Source: Pseudobutyrivibrio sp. UBA3626 (GTDB lineage: Bacteria; Bacillota; Clostridia; Lachnospirales; Lachnospiraceae). From it: a stretch of 64,000 nucleotides of DNA. The notes below the pieces were generated by a model. The model was not told the origin of the DNA, did not search any database, and saw nothing but the letters and a program-made list of their open reading frames with translations. The translations under genes and the position numbers were made by a program. Position 1 is the first letter of the stretch; each line of letters opens with the position of its first letter. Below are positions 26,417 through 35,712 of this stretch, piece by piece. The stretch is taken from assembly GCA_002373675.1 (NCBI GenBank), contig DFLF01000008.1, positions 273,423-337,422 on the forward strand, written 5' to 3'.

Positions 26417-27559
26417 TTATTCTTCGTTAGATGATTCATTCTCTAGCTCATTTGCAACCTTCTCAATATCAACATCAGCTATATCAGCATCATCATCTGA
26501 TTCTTCATCTTCAATAAGAGCTTTCATGCTAAGGGATATCTTATGTCCATCTTCTTTGTAATCAGTAATCTTAGCTTCGATTTCTTGACCAATTTCAAGA
26601 ACGTCTTCTGGCTTTGCCACATGTTCTTTTGAAATCTGTGACACATGAAGAAGTGCATCGACATTTTCTGCAATTTGTACAAAAGCGCCAAAATCAGTCA
26701 TTCTGGCAACTTTACCTTTAACTACAGAACCCACCGGGAAATCTCTCTCAATATTAGCCCATGGATCTTCATCAGGGAATTTAGCGCTAAGAGCAATTTT
26801 ATTACCGTTAATCTCTTTGACAAATACTTTTACAACATCGCCTACATTAAATACTTTCTTAGGATTCTCAATTCTAGTCCATGATATCTCAGAGATATGA
26901 AGTAATCCATCAACACCACCAAGATCAATAAATGCACCAAAGTCAGTTAGATTCTTGACTTTTCCTTCAATAACATCTCCAACTTTAAGAGTTGATAGTA
27001 ATTCTTCCATCTTCTGTGTCTTCTCAGCAACAAGAAGTTGCTTTCTATCACCAATAATTCTTCTCTTTCTTGGATTAAATTCAGTAATTACGAAAGAAAT
27101 CTCTTGACCTTTGTATTGGTTAAGATCTCTAACAAATGTATCTGATACAAGACTTGCAGGAATGAATACTCTTGTCTCATCAACAAGAACACCAAGTCCA
27201 CCATTAAGAATCTGAGTAACTTCAGCTGTAATTACTTCCTGGTTCTCATATGCTTTCTCAAGCTTCTCATTGCCTTTAACCTGAGCAAGTCTCTTATAAG
27301 ACAAATTAACCTGACCTTCGCCATCATTAACTTTTGTTACGATAGCTTCTAGTGGATCGCCTTCTTTAACAACTGTTGTAAGATCTAGATTATCATCATT
27401 AGTATACTCGCGACGAGTAATTATTCCATCAGACTTATATCCGATGTTAAGAACAATTTCATCAGGTTTAACACTAATAACAGTTCCCTCGACTACATCT
27501 CCATTTTTTATTGTTTTAAAAGAATCATTTAACATTTGTTCAAAACTCATTTCTGACAT
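26417..27559 (-). CDS. rpsA: 30S ribosomal protein S1-like (four S1 domains)
   Basis: RNA-binding protein. 380 residues with four S1 repeats: about 18-85 (GDVVEGTVISVKPDEIVLNIGYKSDG), 100-165, 190-257 (VGDVIEGKVKNLTDFGAFIDLGGVDGLLHISE) and 275-345 (VGSVVKGKVARMTDFGAFVQIAENVDALLHVS). An acidic tail follows. In many clostridia IspH and S1 are fused; here they are separate frames overlapping by 13 bp, with GAGGAGG ten bases before the S1 ATG. It is shorter than the six-domain E. coli S1, so a direct ribosomal role is inferred. Confidence 0.9.
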   Translation of the reverse strand: MSEMSFEQMLNDSFKTIKNGDVVEGTVISVKPDEIVLNIGYKSDGIITRREYTNDDNLDLTTVVKEGDPLEAIVTKVNDGEGQVNLSYKRLAQVKGNEKLEKAYENQEVITAEVTQILNGGLGVLVDETRVFIPASLVSDTFVRDLNQYKGQEISFVITEFNPRKRRIIGDRKQLLVAEKTQKMEELLSTLKVGDVIEGKVKNLTDFGAFIDLGGVDGLLHISEISWTRIENPKKVFNVGDVVKVFVKEINGNKIALSAKFPDEDPWANIERDFPVGSVVKGKVARMTDFGAFVQIAENVDALLHVSQISKEHVAKPEDVLEIGQEIEAKITDYKEDGHKISLSMKALIEDEESDDDADIADVDIEKVANELENESSNEE

Positions 27560-28398
27560 TGTTTTTGAACCTCCTCAATTATATTATTTGGGGTTGATGC
27601 CCCTGCTGTAATACCGACATAATTAATGGATTGCATAATCGACAAATCTAAATCGTCTTTTGTCTGAATAAAGTAAGTCTTGTCACACTCTTTACAACAT
27701 ATCTCATATAATTTCTGTGTATTAGAACTAGTCTTACCGCCAATAACCAACATCATATCAACAGACGCCGAAAGCTCTTTCGCTTCTTTCTGACGTTCAA
27801 AAGTTGCATTACATATTGTATTCACAGCAATTATATCATAACCTTTTTGCTCTATGATTTCAACAAATTCTTGAAATTTCTTATAGTTAAAAGTAGTCTG
27901 ACTCACAATACATATTTTCTTGTTGCCATAGTACTCAAAATCTCTAGCTTGTTCAATATTAGAAATGACCTTAACGTCTTCAGTTTCTGACCAACCAACA
28001 ATACCTTCCACCTCTGGATGATTAGGATTGCCTATAATTACAATGTGATATCCTTCTTTCGACTTTTCCTCAACTATTCTGTGTATCTTCTTAACAAATG
28101 GACAGGAAGCATCTATAACTATAAACCCGGAATCTTCTAACATACTTTGCACATTTCTTGCAACACCATGAGATCTAATAATTACAATACCAGGCTCGTA
28201 TTTCGACATATCAGAGCCTTCCTCCATAGGATATACGCCCTGTCTCTTAAACTCTTCCACAACCTCTTCATTATGGATAATTGGTCCATAAGTATATATG
28301 GGTTTGTCAGGATTCTTTGCAATTTCATCTTTAACAATATCAACAGCACGCTTTACTCCAAAGCAAAAACCGGCTGTTTTAGCAACCTTAACATTCAA
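27547..28398 (-). CDS. ispH: 4-hydroxy-3-methylbut-2-enyl diphosphate reductase
   Basis: Last step of the MEP isoprenoid pathway. 283 residues with the three cluster-binding cysteines in AKTAGFCFGVKRAV, IDASCPFVKKIH and NTICNATFERQ, plus HGVARNVQ, GNPNHPEVEGI and GGKTSSNTQKL. It is followed by and overlaps the S1 gene, the order behind the fused IspH-S1 proteins of related species. cmk lies just upstream. Confidence 0.96.
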   Translation of the reverse strand: MNVKVAKTAGFCFGVKRAVDIVKDEIAKNPDKPIYTYGPIIHNEEVVEEFKRQGVYPMEEGSDMSKYEPGIVIIRSHGVARNVQSMLEDSGFIVIDASCPFVKKIHRIVEEKSKEGYHIVIIGNPNHPEVEGIVGWSETEDVKVISNIEQARDFEYYGNKKICIVSQTTFNYKKFQEFVEIIEQKGYDIIAVNTICNATFERQKEAKELSASVDMMLVIGGKTSSNTQKLYEICCKECDKTYFIQTKDDLDLSIMQSINYVGITAGASTPNNIIEEVQKQCQK

Positions 28399-28417
28399 AT
28401 CAAATTACCTCATAGAA

Positions 28418-29083
28418 TTACATTTTGTTCTTACATAAATCAACTATTGTACTTACAACTTCATCTATTGACATATCTGATGAATCAACATAAGTTGCGT
28501 CATCAGCCTGTCTAAGAGGAGAATTCTCTCTATGAGAATCTCTATAATCTCTCTCTTCAATGTCTTTCTTAATCTTGTTAAGCTCAGGATTTAATCCTTT
28601 TTCTACAAGTTCTTTATATCTTCTTGATGCTCTTTCATCAACAGATGCTGTAAGAAACACTTTTACCTGCGCCTCTGGGAGTACCTGAGTGCCAATATCT
28701 CTTCCATCCATAATAACATCATTATTAGCGGCCAGGCTACGTTGGAGGTCTAACAGCTTGCTTCTGACAGATGCATACACACTTGAAGCAGATGCCATAT
28801 TCCCGACTTCTTCTGTCCTGATTAATCCTGTTACGTTCTCATCATTGAGAAGTACTTGTTGCTGTCCGTCAACATACTTAATTGTTACGTTGCAATCCTT
28901 AACAGCCTCACTTATCTTATCTTCATCATCCTTATCAATACCCTGCCTGATAAAATAAAGTGCAAGACTTCTATACATAGCACCTGTGTCTACATAGATA
29001 AATCCCAACTCTTTTGCAACTTTTTTCGCAATAGTTGATTTGCCGGCTCCTGCCGGTCCGTCTATAGCAATATTCATACTCAT
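28418..29083 (-). CDS. cmk: Cytidylate kinase
   Basis: Phosphorylates CMP and dCMP. 221 residues with the P-loop DGPAGAGKSTIAKKVA, FIYVDTGAMYRSLAL, MDGRDIGTQVLPEA, and the CMP-lid region ASRRYKELVEKG with the following EERDYRDSHRENSPL. The ATG at 29083 is preceded by GGAGGA. The order flavoprotein-cmk-ispH-rpsA is common in Clostridia. Confidence 0.96.
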   Translation of the reverse strand: MSMNIAIDGPAGAGKSTIAKKVAKELGFIYVDTGAMYRSLALYFIRQGIDKDDEDKISEAVKDCNVTIKYVDGQQQVLLNDENVTGLIRTEEVGNMASASSVYASVRSKLLDLQRSLAANNDVIMDGRDIGTQVLPEAQVKVFLTASVDERASRRYKELVEKGLNPELNKIKKDIEERDYRDSHRENSPLRQADDATYVDSSDMSIDEVVSTIVDLCKNKM

Positions 29084-29113
29084 AACTTGTCCTCCGTTAG
29101 TTTGTTAATAGCC

Positions 29114-30349
29114 TTATATACTGGCACTTTCCCCTGCAAGATGTCCTGTAGAAAATGCCAATTGTAGATTATATCCGCCTGTAAGGGCATCAATATCTAT
29201 TACTTCACCTGCAAAGTATAATCCTTTAATCTTCTTCGATTCCATTGTGGAGGGATTAATCTCACTCACGTCAATGCCTCCCTGGGTAATTATTGCCTCA
29301 CTAAAGCCCCTAAGGCCTGTTATAGTAAACGGAAATGCCTTAAGAAGATTAATCAAATCCGTTCTGTTATTCTTAGTAAATTCATTGAGCTTAAGGTGCT
29401 TGTTAAAATTTAACAAATCAATAAACACATTAATCATCTTAGCCGGCAGTAAACCGCTGAGAAGATACTTAATCTCCTTATTCTTATTAGCATCAATCTC
29501 TCTTATAATTCTATCTTCTAATTTCTTATAACTTAAAGCCGGCTTTAAGTCAATAGCAGCGTTAAGATTACTTCCATCTTCTAACAACTTGCCTATCCTA
29601 CTTCCGGCACTTAATACAAGGGGACCGCTTACTCCGAAATGTGTAAAAAGCATCTCGCCAAAATCTTTGTATACAGTCTTTTTATTATTATAAATAGTCA
29701 GTTCAACATTTCTAAGAGAAAGTCCTTGTAACATCCTGATATAGTCTTCCTTAGCTTCAAGCGGAACTAAGGACGGTCTGAGGGGAGTCACATTAATCCC
29801 AAGATCCTTAGCAAATCTATATCCATCACCTGTTGAACCGGTCGCCTGATAAGATTTGCCACCGGTAGCGATTATCAGCCTGTCACATCTATCAACATTT
29901 CCTGTATCCAGCTTCACACCGCTTACTTTTTCTTCCTTAGTAATAACAGATTCAACTCTGGTATTAAGTACAATCTTAACACCATTTCTTTTAAGATATT
30001 TTTCCAATGTTTTAATAATATCAGATGACTTGTCACTTACAGGAAATGCCCTGTTACCTCGTTCAATCTTAATGGGACAACCATTATCTTCAAAAAACTT
30101 AATCACATCATCATTGGTAAAACTATAAAGTGCTGAATACAAAAACTTATCATTAGATACGATATTATCAAAATACTCGCTTATATCACAAGCGTTGGTA
30201 AGATTGCATCTACCCTTACCTGTAATATACATCTTCTTACCAAGCTTCTCATTACCCTCATATATTGTTACTTCTGAGTTATTAGAAATGGCGGCGACGG
30301 CAGACATAAGGCCTGCCACGCCACCACCTATTATTATTACTTTATTCAT
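29114..30349 (-). CDS. NAD(P)/FAD-dependent oxidoreductase, HI0933/YhiN family
   Basis: 411-residue flavoprotein. The N-terminal FAD-binding Rossmann motif VIIGGGVAGLMSAVAA is followed by GKKMYITGKGRCNLTN, typical of the HI0933 family, RLIIATGGKSYQATGSTGDGY, and the C-terminal LYFAGEVIDIDALTGGYNLQLAFSTG. Members are annotated variously (BaiN-like, aminoacetone oxidase-like), and a defined reaction is not known for most. The gene precedes cmk. Confidence 0.9.
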   Translation of the reverse strand: MNKVIIIGGGVAGLMSAVAAISNNSEVTIYEGNEKLGKKMYITGKGRCNLTNACDISEYFDNIVSNDKFLYSALYSFTNDDVIKFFEDNGCPIKIERGNRAFPVSDKSSDIIKTLEKYLKRNGVKIVLNTRVESVITKEEKVSGVKLDTGNVDRCDRLIIATGGKSYQATGSTGDGYRFAKDLGINVTPLRPSLVPLEAKEDYIRMLQGLSLRNVELTIYNNKKTVYKDFGEMLFTHFGVSGPLVLSAGSRIGKLLEDGSNLNAAIDLKPALSYKKLEDRIIREIDANKNKEIKYLLSGLLPAKMINVFIDLLNFNKHLKLNEFTKNNRTDLINLLKAFPFTITGLRGFSEAIITQGGIDVSEINPSTMESKKIKGLYFAGEVIDIDALTGGYNLQLAFSTGHLAGESASI

Positions 30350-30406
30350 TACTATTCTTATGATGACACTATATATACAAACCGTACCTACTCTATAAAC
30401 ATTCTT

Positions 30407-31810
30407 TTATACAGGATAAGCATTATTCTTTGTGTCAGCGATTGACAAATCCACCTTATCACGTTGTGCTTCTCTGTACTTGAAGAAATCAAGAGCAACT
30501 TGCGGAAACAATGCATAACTTAATACATCTTCATCCTGCCACTTATACTCTTTCATCTCTTCTTCGATTTTGTCAAGCTGTGGTTCTAAGAGGTCAGCCG
30601 GTCTGCAAGTAATGGCATTCTTCTTGTCCTCACCAAGAACCTTATCTACAACCTCCGGATTGAATGGTTTAACAGTCTGTCCGTAATTGCCAAGCAGTAT
30701 ATCCTTGGTCTCTTTAGTCGCCACCTTATATCTCTCACCCATAAGCACATTGAACACTGCCTGTGTACCTACAATCTGTGATGACGGTGTTACAAGCGGT
30801 GGCTCGCCTAAGTCCTTACGAACTCTTGGAACCTCAGCAAGAACTTCTTCGAATTTATCTTCTTTACCCTGTTCTGTAAGCTGACTGAGCAAATTAGATA
30901 ACATACCACCCGGAACCTGATAACGAAGTGTATTAATATTAACTCCAAGAACCTTGGGATTAAGAAGTCCGTCTTTTAAGCATTGTTCTCTGTATGGTCT
31001 GAAGTAATCTGCAATCTCGGCCAACTTATTCTGGTCAAGACCTGTATCGAACTCGGTATCTTTGAACGCCTCAACCATAACCTCAGTAGCAGGCTGTGAT
31101 GTACCAAGCGCAAGCGGACTCATAGCTGTATCAATTATATCACATCCTGCTTCTACAGCTTTCATATACGTCATAGAAGCAACACCGGATGTATAATGAG
31201 TATGCAAATCAATAGGAATATCTGTAGCAGACTTTAAAGCTTTAATTAGTTCCTCTGCTTTCTTAGGAACAAGAAGGCCTGCCATATCCTTAATACAAAG
31301 CGAGTCAGCACCCATATCCTCTACACGCTTTGCCATGTCCATCCAATAGTCCAAAGTATATGCGTCTCCAAGAGTATATGATAAGGCAACTTGTGCATGG
31401 CCTTTTTCTCTATTACAAGCATCAACAGCAGTCTGAAGATTACGAACATCATTAAGGCAGTCAAATATTCTAATAATATCAATACCATTAGCAATTGATT
31501 TCTGGACAAAATATTCTACAACATCATCGGCATAAGGCTTATAACCCAGGATGTTCTGACCGCGAAACAACATCTGGAGCTTGGTATTCTTAAATCCATC
31601 ACGGAGCTTACGAAGTCTGTCCCATGGATCTTCTTTAAGGAATCGAAGGGATGCATCGAAAGTGGCTCCACCCCAGCATTCTACAGCGTGATAACCCACC
31701 TTGTCCATCTTATCAACTATAGGAAGCATCTCTTCCGTTGGCATTCTTGTTGCGATAAGTGACTGGTGTGCGTCACGAAGTACTGTTTCTGTTATTTTAA
31801 CTTTAGCCAT
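30407..31810 (-). CDS. oadA: Oxaloacetate decarboxylase/pyruvate carboxylase-type carboxyltransferase subunit (OadA, no biotin domain)
   Basis: Carboxyltransferase that moves CO2 between a 2-oxoacid and biotin. The TIM-barrel domain has TVLRDAHQSLIATRM, WGGATFDASLRFLKEDPW, the metal-site IDLHTHYTSG, and the C-terminal PASTOR-like helical region with MLSNLLSQL. At 467 residues it ends before a biotinyl domain; biotin is carried by the separate small protein at 33148-33501. The gene is last in the decarboxylase cluster and is separated from oadB by a 135-bp folded element. Confidence 0.92.
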   Translation of the reverse strand: MAKVKITETVLRDAHQSLIATRMPTEEMLPIVDKMDKVGYHAVECWGGATFDASLRFLKEDPWDRLRKLRDGFKNTKLQMLFRGQNILGYKPYADDVVEYFVQKSIANGIDIIRIFDCLNDVRNLQTAVDACNREKGHAQVALSYTLGDAYTLDYWMDMAKRVEDMGADSLCIKDMAGLLVPKKAEELIKALKSATDIPIDLHTHYTSGVASMTYMKAVEAGCDIIDTAMSPLALGTSQPATEVMVEAFKDTEFDTGLDQNKLAEIADYFRPYREQCLKDGLLNPKVLGVNINTLRYQVPGGMLSNLLSQLTEQGKEDKFEEVLAEVPRVRKDLGEPPLVTPSSQIVGTQAVFNVLMGERYKVATKETKDILLGNYGQTVKPFNPEVVDKVLGEDKKNAITCRPADLLEPQLDKIEEEMKEYKWQDEDVLSYALFPQVALDFFKYREAQRDKVDLSIADTKNNAYPV

Positions 31811-31843
31811 AATTATTCTCCTCGTATTATATATTAATTAATG

Positions 31844-31978
31844 TAATTCAGAGCCAATTCGAAAATGCTGCGCATTTTCTCATCGCGGTTCTCGCTAAAG
31901 TAATTTGCTTTAGAATCCTCTCACGAATGCAAGCATTCTTTCGAGAATTCTCAAGCAAATCACTTTGGCTCTGAATTA
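31844..31978 (-). repeat. Cloverleaf-like inverted repeat between oadB and oadA
   Basis: Perfect 14-bp outer inverted repeat, 31844-31857 with 31965-31978; the right arm contains the oadB stop codon. Inside are a 12/13 stem (AAGTGATTTGCTT with its partner), hairpin GAATGC/GCATTC with loop TT, and hairpin GAAAATGC/GCATTTTC with a 3-nt loop. There is no T-run, so it is not a standard terminator. It may be an RNA processing or stability element that sets the oadB:oadA ratio, or a small mobile palindromic repeat. Confidence 0.7.
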
Positions 31979-33124
31979 GACACCGAATATCGCCATAAAT
32001 ACACCGGCAGCAACGGCAGTTCCAATTACACCTGCAACGTTAGGTCCCATAGCATGCATGAGTAAGAAATTTGTAGGGTCTTCCTCAGCTCCAACCTTTT
32101 GAGATACTCTTGCAGCCATAGGCACAGCTGATACACCTGCCGAGCCAATAAGCGGATTAATCTTTCCTTTAGATATCTTACATAACAACTTTCCAAGCAG
32201 TACGCCTCCGGTAGTACCAAATACGAATGCAACAAGACCAAGAACAACAATCTTAATTGTAGAAATATTAAGGAATGCTTCAGCACTTGTTGAAGCACCT
32301 ACTGATGTACCAAGTAGAATAACAACAATATACATCATAGCATTACTTGCCGTATCTGTAAGTTGTCTTACAACGCCACTCTCTCTAAAAAGATTACCTA
32401 GCATAAGCATACCAACTAAGGGAGCTGTTGTTGGAAGAATAAGACAAACAACAATGGTAACTATAATTGGAAATAGTATTCTCTCCAATTTAGAAACATC
32501 ACGAAGCTGGTCCATATGAATCGCACGTTCTTCCTTAGTTGTAAATAGCTTCATAATAGGTGGCTGAATAATTGGTACAAGTGACATATATGAATATGCC
32601 GCAACTGCAATTGGTCCCATAAGGGCACTTTGTCCCAATTTTCCCGCAAGGAATATGGATGTTGGTCCATCAGCTCCACCGATTATTGATACAGCGGCAG
32701 CTGCTTCATCAGAAAAACCTAATAAAATAGCCAAAAGATATGCCATAAAAATACCGATTTGTGCAGCGGCACCAAGTAGAAAACTTATAGGATTAGCAAT
32801 TAGTGGCCCAAAATCAGTCATGGCTCCTACTCCAAGGAAAATAAGAGAAGGTAGTATTGACCATTCATCTAATGCATAGAAATAATATAATAATCCACCG
32901 ACGCCATTACTTGTCTCAGCCGGGGCTGCAATAATATCTGGATAAATATTAACAAGTAACATACCAAAAGCAATTGGTACAAGAAGCAATGGTTCATATC
33001 CTCGTCTAATCGCAAGATATAAGAACACACATGCAACCAGAATCATTATAAAATTACCAACTGTTAGATTAAAAAACGCCGTCTGATGAATCAGATTGGA
33101 TACTGTCTCTAATATATCTGACAT
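31976..33124 (-). CDS. oadB: Na+-translocating decarboxylase beta subunit
   Basis: Membrane pump that couples carboxybiotin decarboxylation to Na+ export. 382 residues with about ten helices. The key motif is IIGGADGPTSIFLAGKLG, which carries the aspartate needed for Na+ binding. Also present are PSLIFLGVGAMTDFGPLIANP and the C-terminal HAMGPNVAGVIGTAVAAG. It serves both carboxyltransferases of this cluster (OadA and the 34314 gene) or only one of them. Confidence 0.95.
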   Translation of the reverse strand: MSDILETVSNLIHQTAFFNLTVGNFIMILVACVFLYLAIRRGYEPLLLVPIAFGMLLVNIYPDIIAAPAETSNGVGGLLYYFYALDEWSILPSLIFLGVGAMTDFGPLIANPISFLLGAAAQIGIFMAYLLAILLGFSDEAAAAVSIIGGADGPTSIFLAGKLGQSALMGPIAVAAYSYMSLVPIIQPPIMKLFTTKEERAIHMDQLRDVSKLERILFPIIVTIVVCLILPTTAPLVGMLMLGNLFRESGVVRQLTDTASNAMMYIVVILLGTSVGASTSAEAFLNISTIKIVVLGLVAFVFGTTGGVLLGKLLCKISKGKINPLIGSAGVSAVPMAARVSQKVGAEEDPTNFLLMHAMGPNVAGVIGTAVAAGVFMAIFGV

Positions 33125-33147
33125 TAATAATTCCTCCCTAAAAGGTA

Positions 33148-33501
33148 TTACTCATTCATAGTTGCAAGAAGCGCATTTGCCTCAATTGATTGTCCCTCCT
33201 GAACATCAATCGTTGCAATAATACCATCCTGTGGTGCAACAACAGGTGTTTCCATCTTCATAACTTCTAAGATCATTACAGTTTCACCTGCTTTAACAGA
33301 ATCGCCTATATGCTTCTCAAGTTTGAATACCTTACCTGCAGCACCGGCCTCAATCTTAATTGAGCCTTCAGTACCAAGTGGCTTAGACGCTTTTTTCTCT
33401 TCTTTCTTCTTAGGTGAAGGCTTGCTAGATGTACTTCCACCTTTTTCTTCAACAGTTACATCATATGCTGTTCCATTAACAGTTATTGTATAATTCTTCA
33501 T
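33148..33501 (-). CDS. Biotin carboxyl carrier protein of the decarboxylase
   Basis: 117 residues. A short N-terminal strand region (NYTITVNGTAYDVTVEEKGG), a lysine/serine-rich linker (about 22-43), then a biotinyl domain with the biotin-attachment motif EVMKMETPV; the lysine of MKM is modified. It shuttles carboxybiotin between the carboxyltransferase and OadB. The separate carrier fits with OadA lacking its own biotin domain. Confidence 0.95.
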   Translation of the reverse strand: MKNYTITVNGTAYDVTVEEKGGSTSSKPSPKKKEEKKASKPLGTEGSIKIEAGAAGKVFKLEKHIGDSVKAGETVMILEVMKMETPVVAPQDGIIATIDVQEGQSIEANALLATMNE

Positions 33502-33534
33502 ATATTATTCCTCCGACTTATGATTGTTCTATAT

Positions 33535-34302
33535 CTATACTTTTCTTCTGATACTTCTAACAACGAAATCATCAGTTGATTGATTAGTAGAAGCAGCTAT
33601 AGCCGCCGCAATAACAGCAATTAATTCCTTGTCATCAACTTTAGTTTCTTCTGTTACTGCATCATCACCATCTAATGTAGTAATCTCAATCTTGGTCTCT
33701 TCTTTCTTTTTCTTGTATGTTGCCTGTAAATAATTAATTATGTTAAATGCGTAAATAATAATACACATAAGAACAAGCATCAAGAACACTATTACGATAC
33801 CAGTCACAGTATTAAGACCAGCCTTAGACATTTTCTCGCCAAGAGTGTATACAATTTCCACATTGGCACCTGTTATCTCGAAATCCTTCTTAGAGATAAC
33901 ATATATTAGACGAACATCTCTATTCTCATACTTTAGATTAAGAGTTGCTGTATAAGTCTTACCAGCAGAATCAAATTCAAATTCTCCATATTCTTGGAAT
34001 TTACCAATCTGACCTTCAATCTCATGCCATTCTTTGATTATGTCTTCATTCATCTTGGCTTTTTCTTCAGTAAGCTGATTATTCTTCTTATATGATTCTA
34101 TTGTATTAATATATTCCTGAATCTGTGCATCACTAAGGCCTCTGTATTTGTCCAACTCTTTCGTAAAGTCCCTCATCTCCTGTTCGACTGTCTGTGTCTT
34201 TCTATCAAGGATTTCATTATCCTTACTGGCACCACAAGCACACAGAAGAAAAACCATAGCGCACAAAGACATAAGACATATAGTTCTAACTATCTTCTTC
34301 AT
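33535..34302 (-). CDS. OadG-family decarboxylase gamma subunit with N-terminal lipoprotein domain
   Basis: 255 residues. The C-terminal third is OadG-like: a transmembrane helix (about 160-190, GLNTVTGIVIVFLMLVLMC) followed by a cytoplasmic tail ending in KELIAVIAAAIAAS and FVVRSIRR, as in clostridial gamma subunits. Ahead of it is a lipoprotein signal (LLCACG lipobox, about residues 18-24) and an extracytoplasmic domain of about 130 residues (a DUF3887-like region is possible). The small gamma subunits of enterobacteria lack this domain. It probably anchors the soluble subunits to OadB. Confidence 0.85.
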   Translation of the reverse strand: MKKIVRTICLMSLCAMVFLLCACGASKDNEILDRKTQTVEQEMRDFTKELDKYRGLSDAQIQEYINTIESYKKNNQLTEEKAKMNEDIIKEWHEIEGQIGKFQEYGEFEFDSAGKTYTATLNLKYENRDVRLIYVISKKDFEITGANVEIVYTLGEKMSKAGLNTVTGIVIVFLMLVLMCIIIYAFNIINYLQATYKKKKEETKIEITTLDGDDAVTEETKVDDKELIAVIAAAIAASTNQSTDDFVVRSIRRKV

Positions 34303-34313
34303 ATGCGTCCTTT

Positions 34314-35687
34314 CTATTTGGCATTATGTTTCTTAATGTCATAATAACTATTCTTAGAATATAATATTTCAAAACCGTCAATAAGGTATTTTCTAGTATC
34401 AACAGGCTCTATTATTCTATCAATATAGCCACGCTTTGCGCCGTTTTCAATTCCCGTATTAGTCTCTTCATAAGTTCTGGCAATTTCAGACACATCATCG
34501 CCTTCGTTGCAAAGAATCTTTGCAGCAATTGTCTCATCCATAATAGCCATCTTAGCATCAGGATATGCATATACCATATCTGCACCAAGGGCTTTAGAAT
34601 TCATAAAGATATAGCCACTGCCCATAACTTTACCAACTATTAGATTAATCTTAGGAACAGTTGCGCTTGTAAATGCAAATGCAAGTTTTGATAAAGCATT
34701 TCCCATAGAAATCTCAGTTTCAAAATCAGCATAGAATCCGTCAATACTCGTTATTGTAAGTACAGGGATAGAAAAAGCATCACAATAATTTACAAAATCA
34801 GTAAGTTTGTATGTTCCGCTAAGATTAAGATATGATTTACCATCTTCTTCTGAATTAGCAGCAACACCAATAGTCTGACCTGCAAGCTTAATAAAACCAC
34901 AAACAACATTAGTTATACCACATTTTGTCTCAACAAATATGTTATCATCTGCTATTTCTTCTATAAATCCCTTAACATCATCAATTCCATTATAAGAAAT
35001 ACCTCTGTTGAGATCATCTTCGCTAACATCATCGAAATTAGAATCAGTATTGTTATTAGGAACAATATCAATATAATTCCTAATAAGAATTGGCATAGTA
35101 TCTTCATTTGCAATAACATCAACGTTGCCATTATCAAATTGAAATTCTGAAGATGACGAATCAACCTTGTCAGTATAATTACCAGAAATTGTATCAGGAG
35201 AATTAATATACATCTTAGCATCTTCTAACATAACAACATAATCATTCATAGATGCAAGAACACTTAGGCAACCTCCACAATTGCCAACAATTCCAAGGAT
35301 TTGAGGAATTACACCAGATGCAATAGATGCCTGATTAATAATACCGCCAATTGCTTCAATTGCATCCATTGACTCGTATAAACGTACACCATTAGAATTA
35401 ATAAACCCAATAACAGGGGCGCCCACTTTAAGTGCCATCTTGTATAAATCAGCAATTTTCTTGGCATGCATTTCTCCAATAGAGCCCCCAAGAACATCAA
35501 TGTCTTGAGAATATACAAATACAAGCCTGTCATTAACAAGACCATGGCCTGTAATAACTCCATCAGACTCTTTTTTGGGTTCTTTACCATTGAAATCTGT
35601 ATTTTTTGCAGTAATTAATCTGCCAAATTCCACAAAACTATTATCATCTAACAAGTTCTCAATTATATTTCTGGCTTTGTTATCCAT
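34314..35687 (-). CDS. Carboxyltransferase, methylmalonyl-CoA decarboxylase alpha/acyl-CoA carboxylase-like
   Basis: 457 residues resembling MmdA/PccB-type carboxyltransferases: QDIDVLGGSIGEMHAKKIADL, ALKVGAPVIGF, GVIPQILGIVG, and a C-terminal half with MGNALSKLAFAFTSATVPKINL. It is about 50-60 residues shorter than usual. The glycine-rich oxyanion loops are changed: SGGAR is SNGVR here, and GPCAGGAVY is GNCGGCLSV. The cluster also has OadA, so this is a second carboxyltransferase or a structural partner. The acyl-CoA substrate is not determined and activity is uncertain. Confidence 0.75.
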   Translation of the reverse strand: MDNKARNIIENLLDDNSFVEFGRLITAKNTDFNGKEPKKESDGVITGHGLVNDRLVFVYSQDIDVLGGSIGEMHAKKIADLYKMALKVGAPVIGFINSNGVRLYESMDAIEAIGGIINQASIASGVIPQILGIVGNCGGCLSVLASMNDYVVMLEDAKMYINSPDTISGNYTDKVDSSSSEFQFDNGNVDVIANEDTMPILIRNYIDIVPNNNTDSNFDDVSEDDLNRGISYNGIDDVKGFIEEIADDNIFVETKCGITNVVCGFIKLAGQTIGVAANSEEDGKSYLNLSGTYKLTDFVNYCDAFSIPVLTITSIDGFYADFETEISMGNALSKLAFAFTSATVPKINLIVGKVMGSGYIFMNSKALGADMVYAYPDAKMAIMDETIAAKILCNEGDDVSEIARTYEETNTGIENGAKRGYIDRIIEPVDTRKYLIDGFEILYSKNSYYDIKKHNAK

Positions 35688-35712
35688 ATATTCCTCCTAA
35701 ATACAAGGTTCT

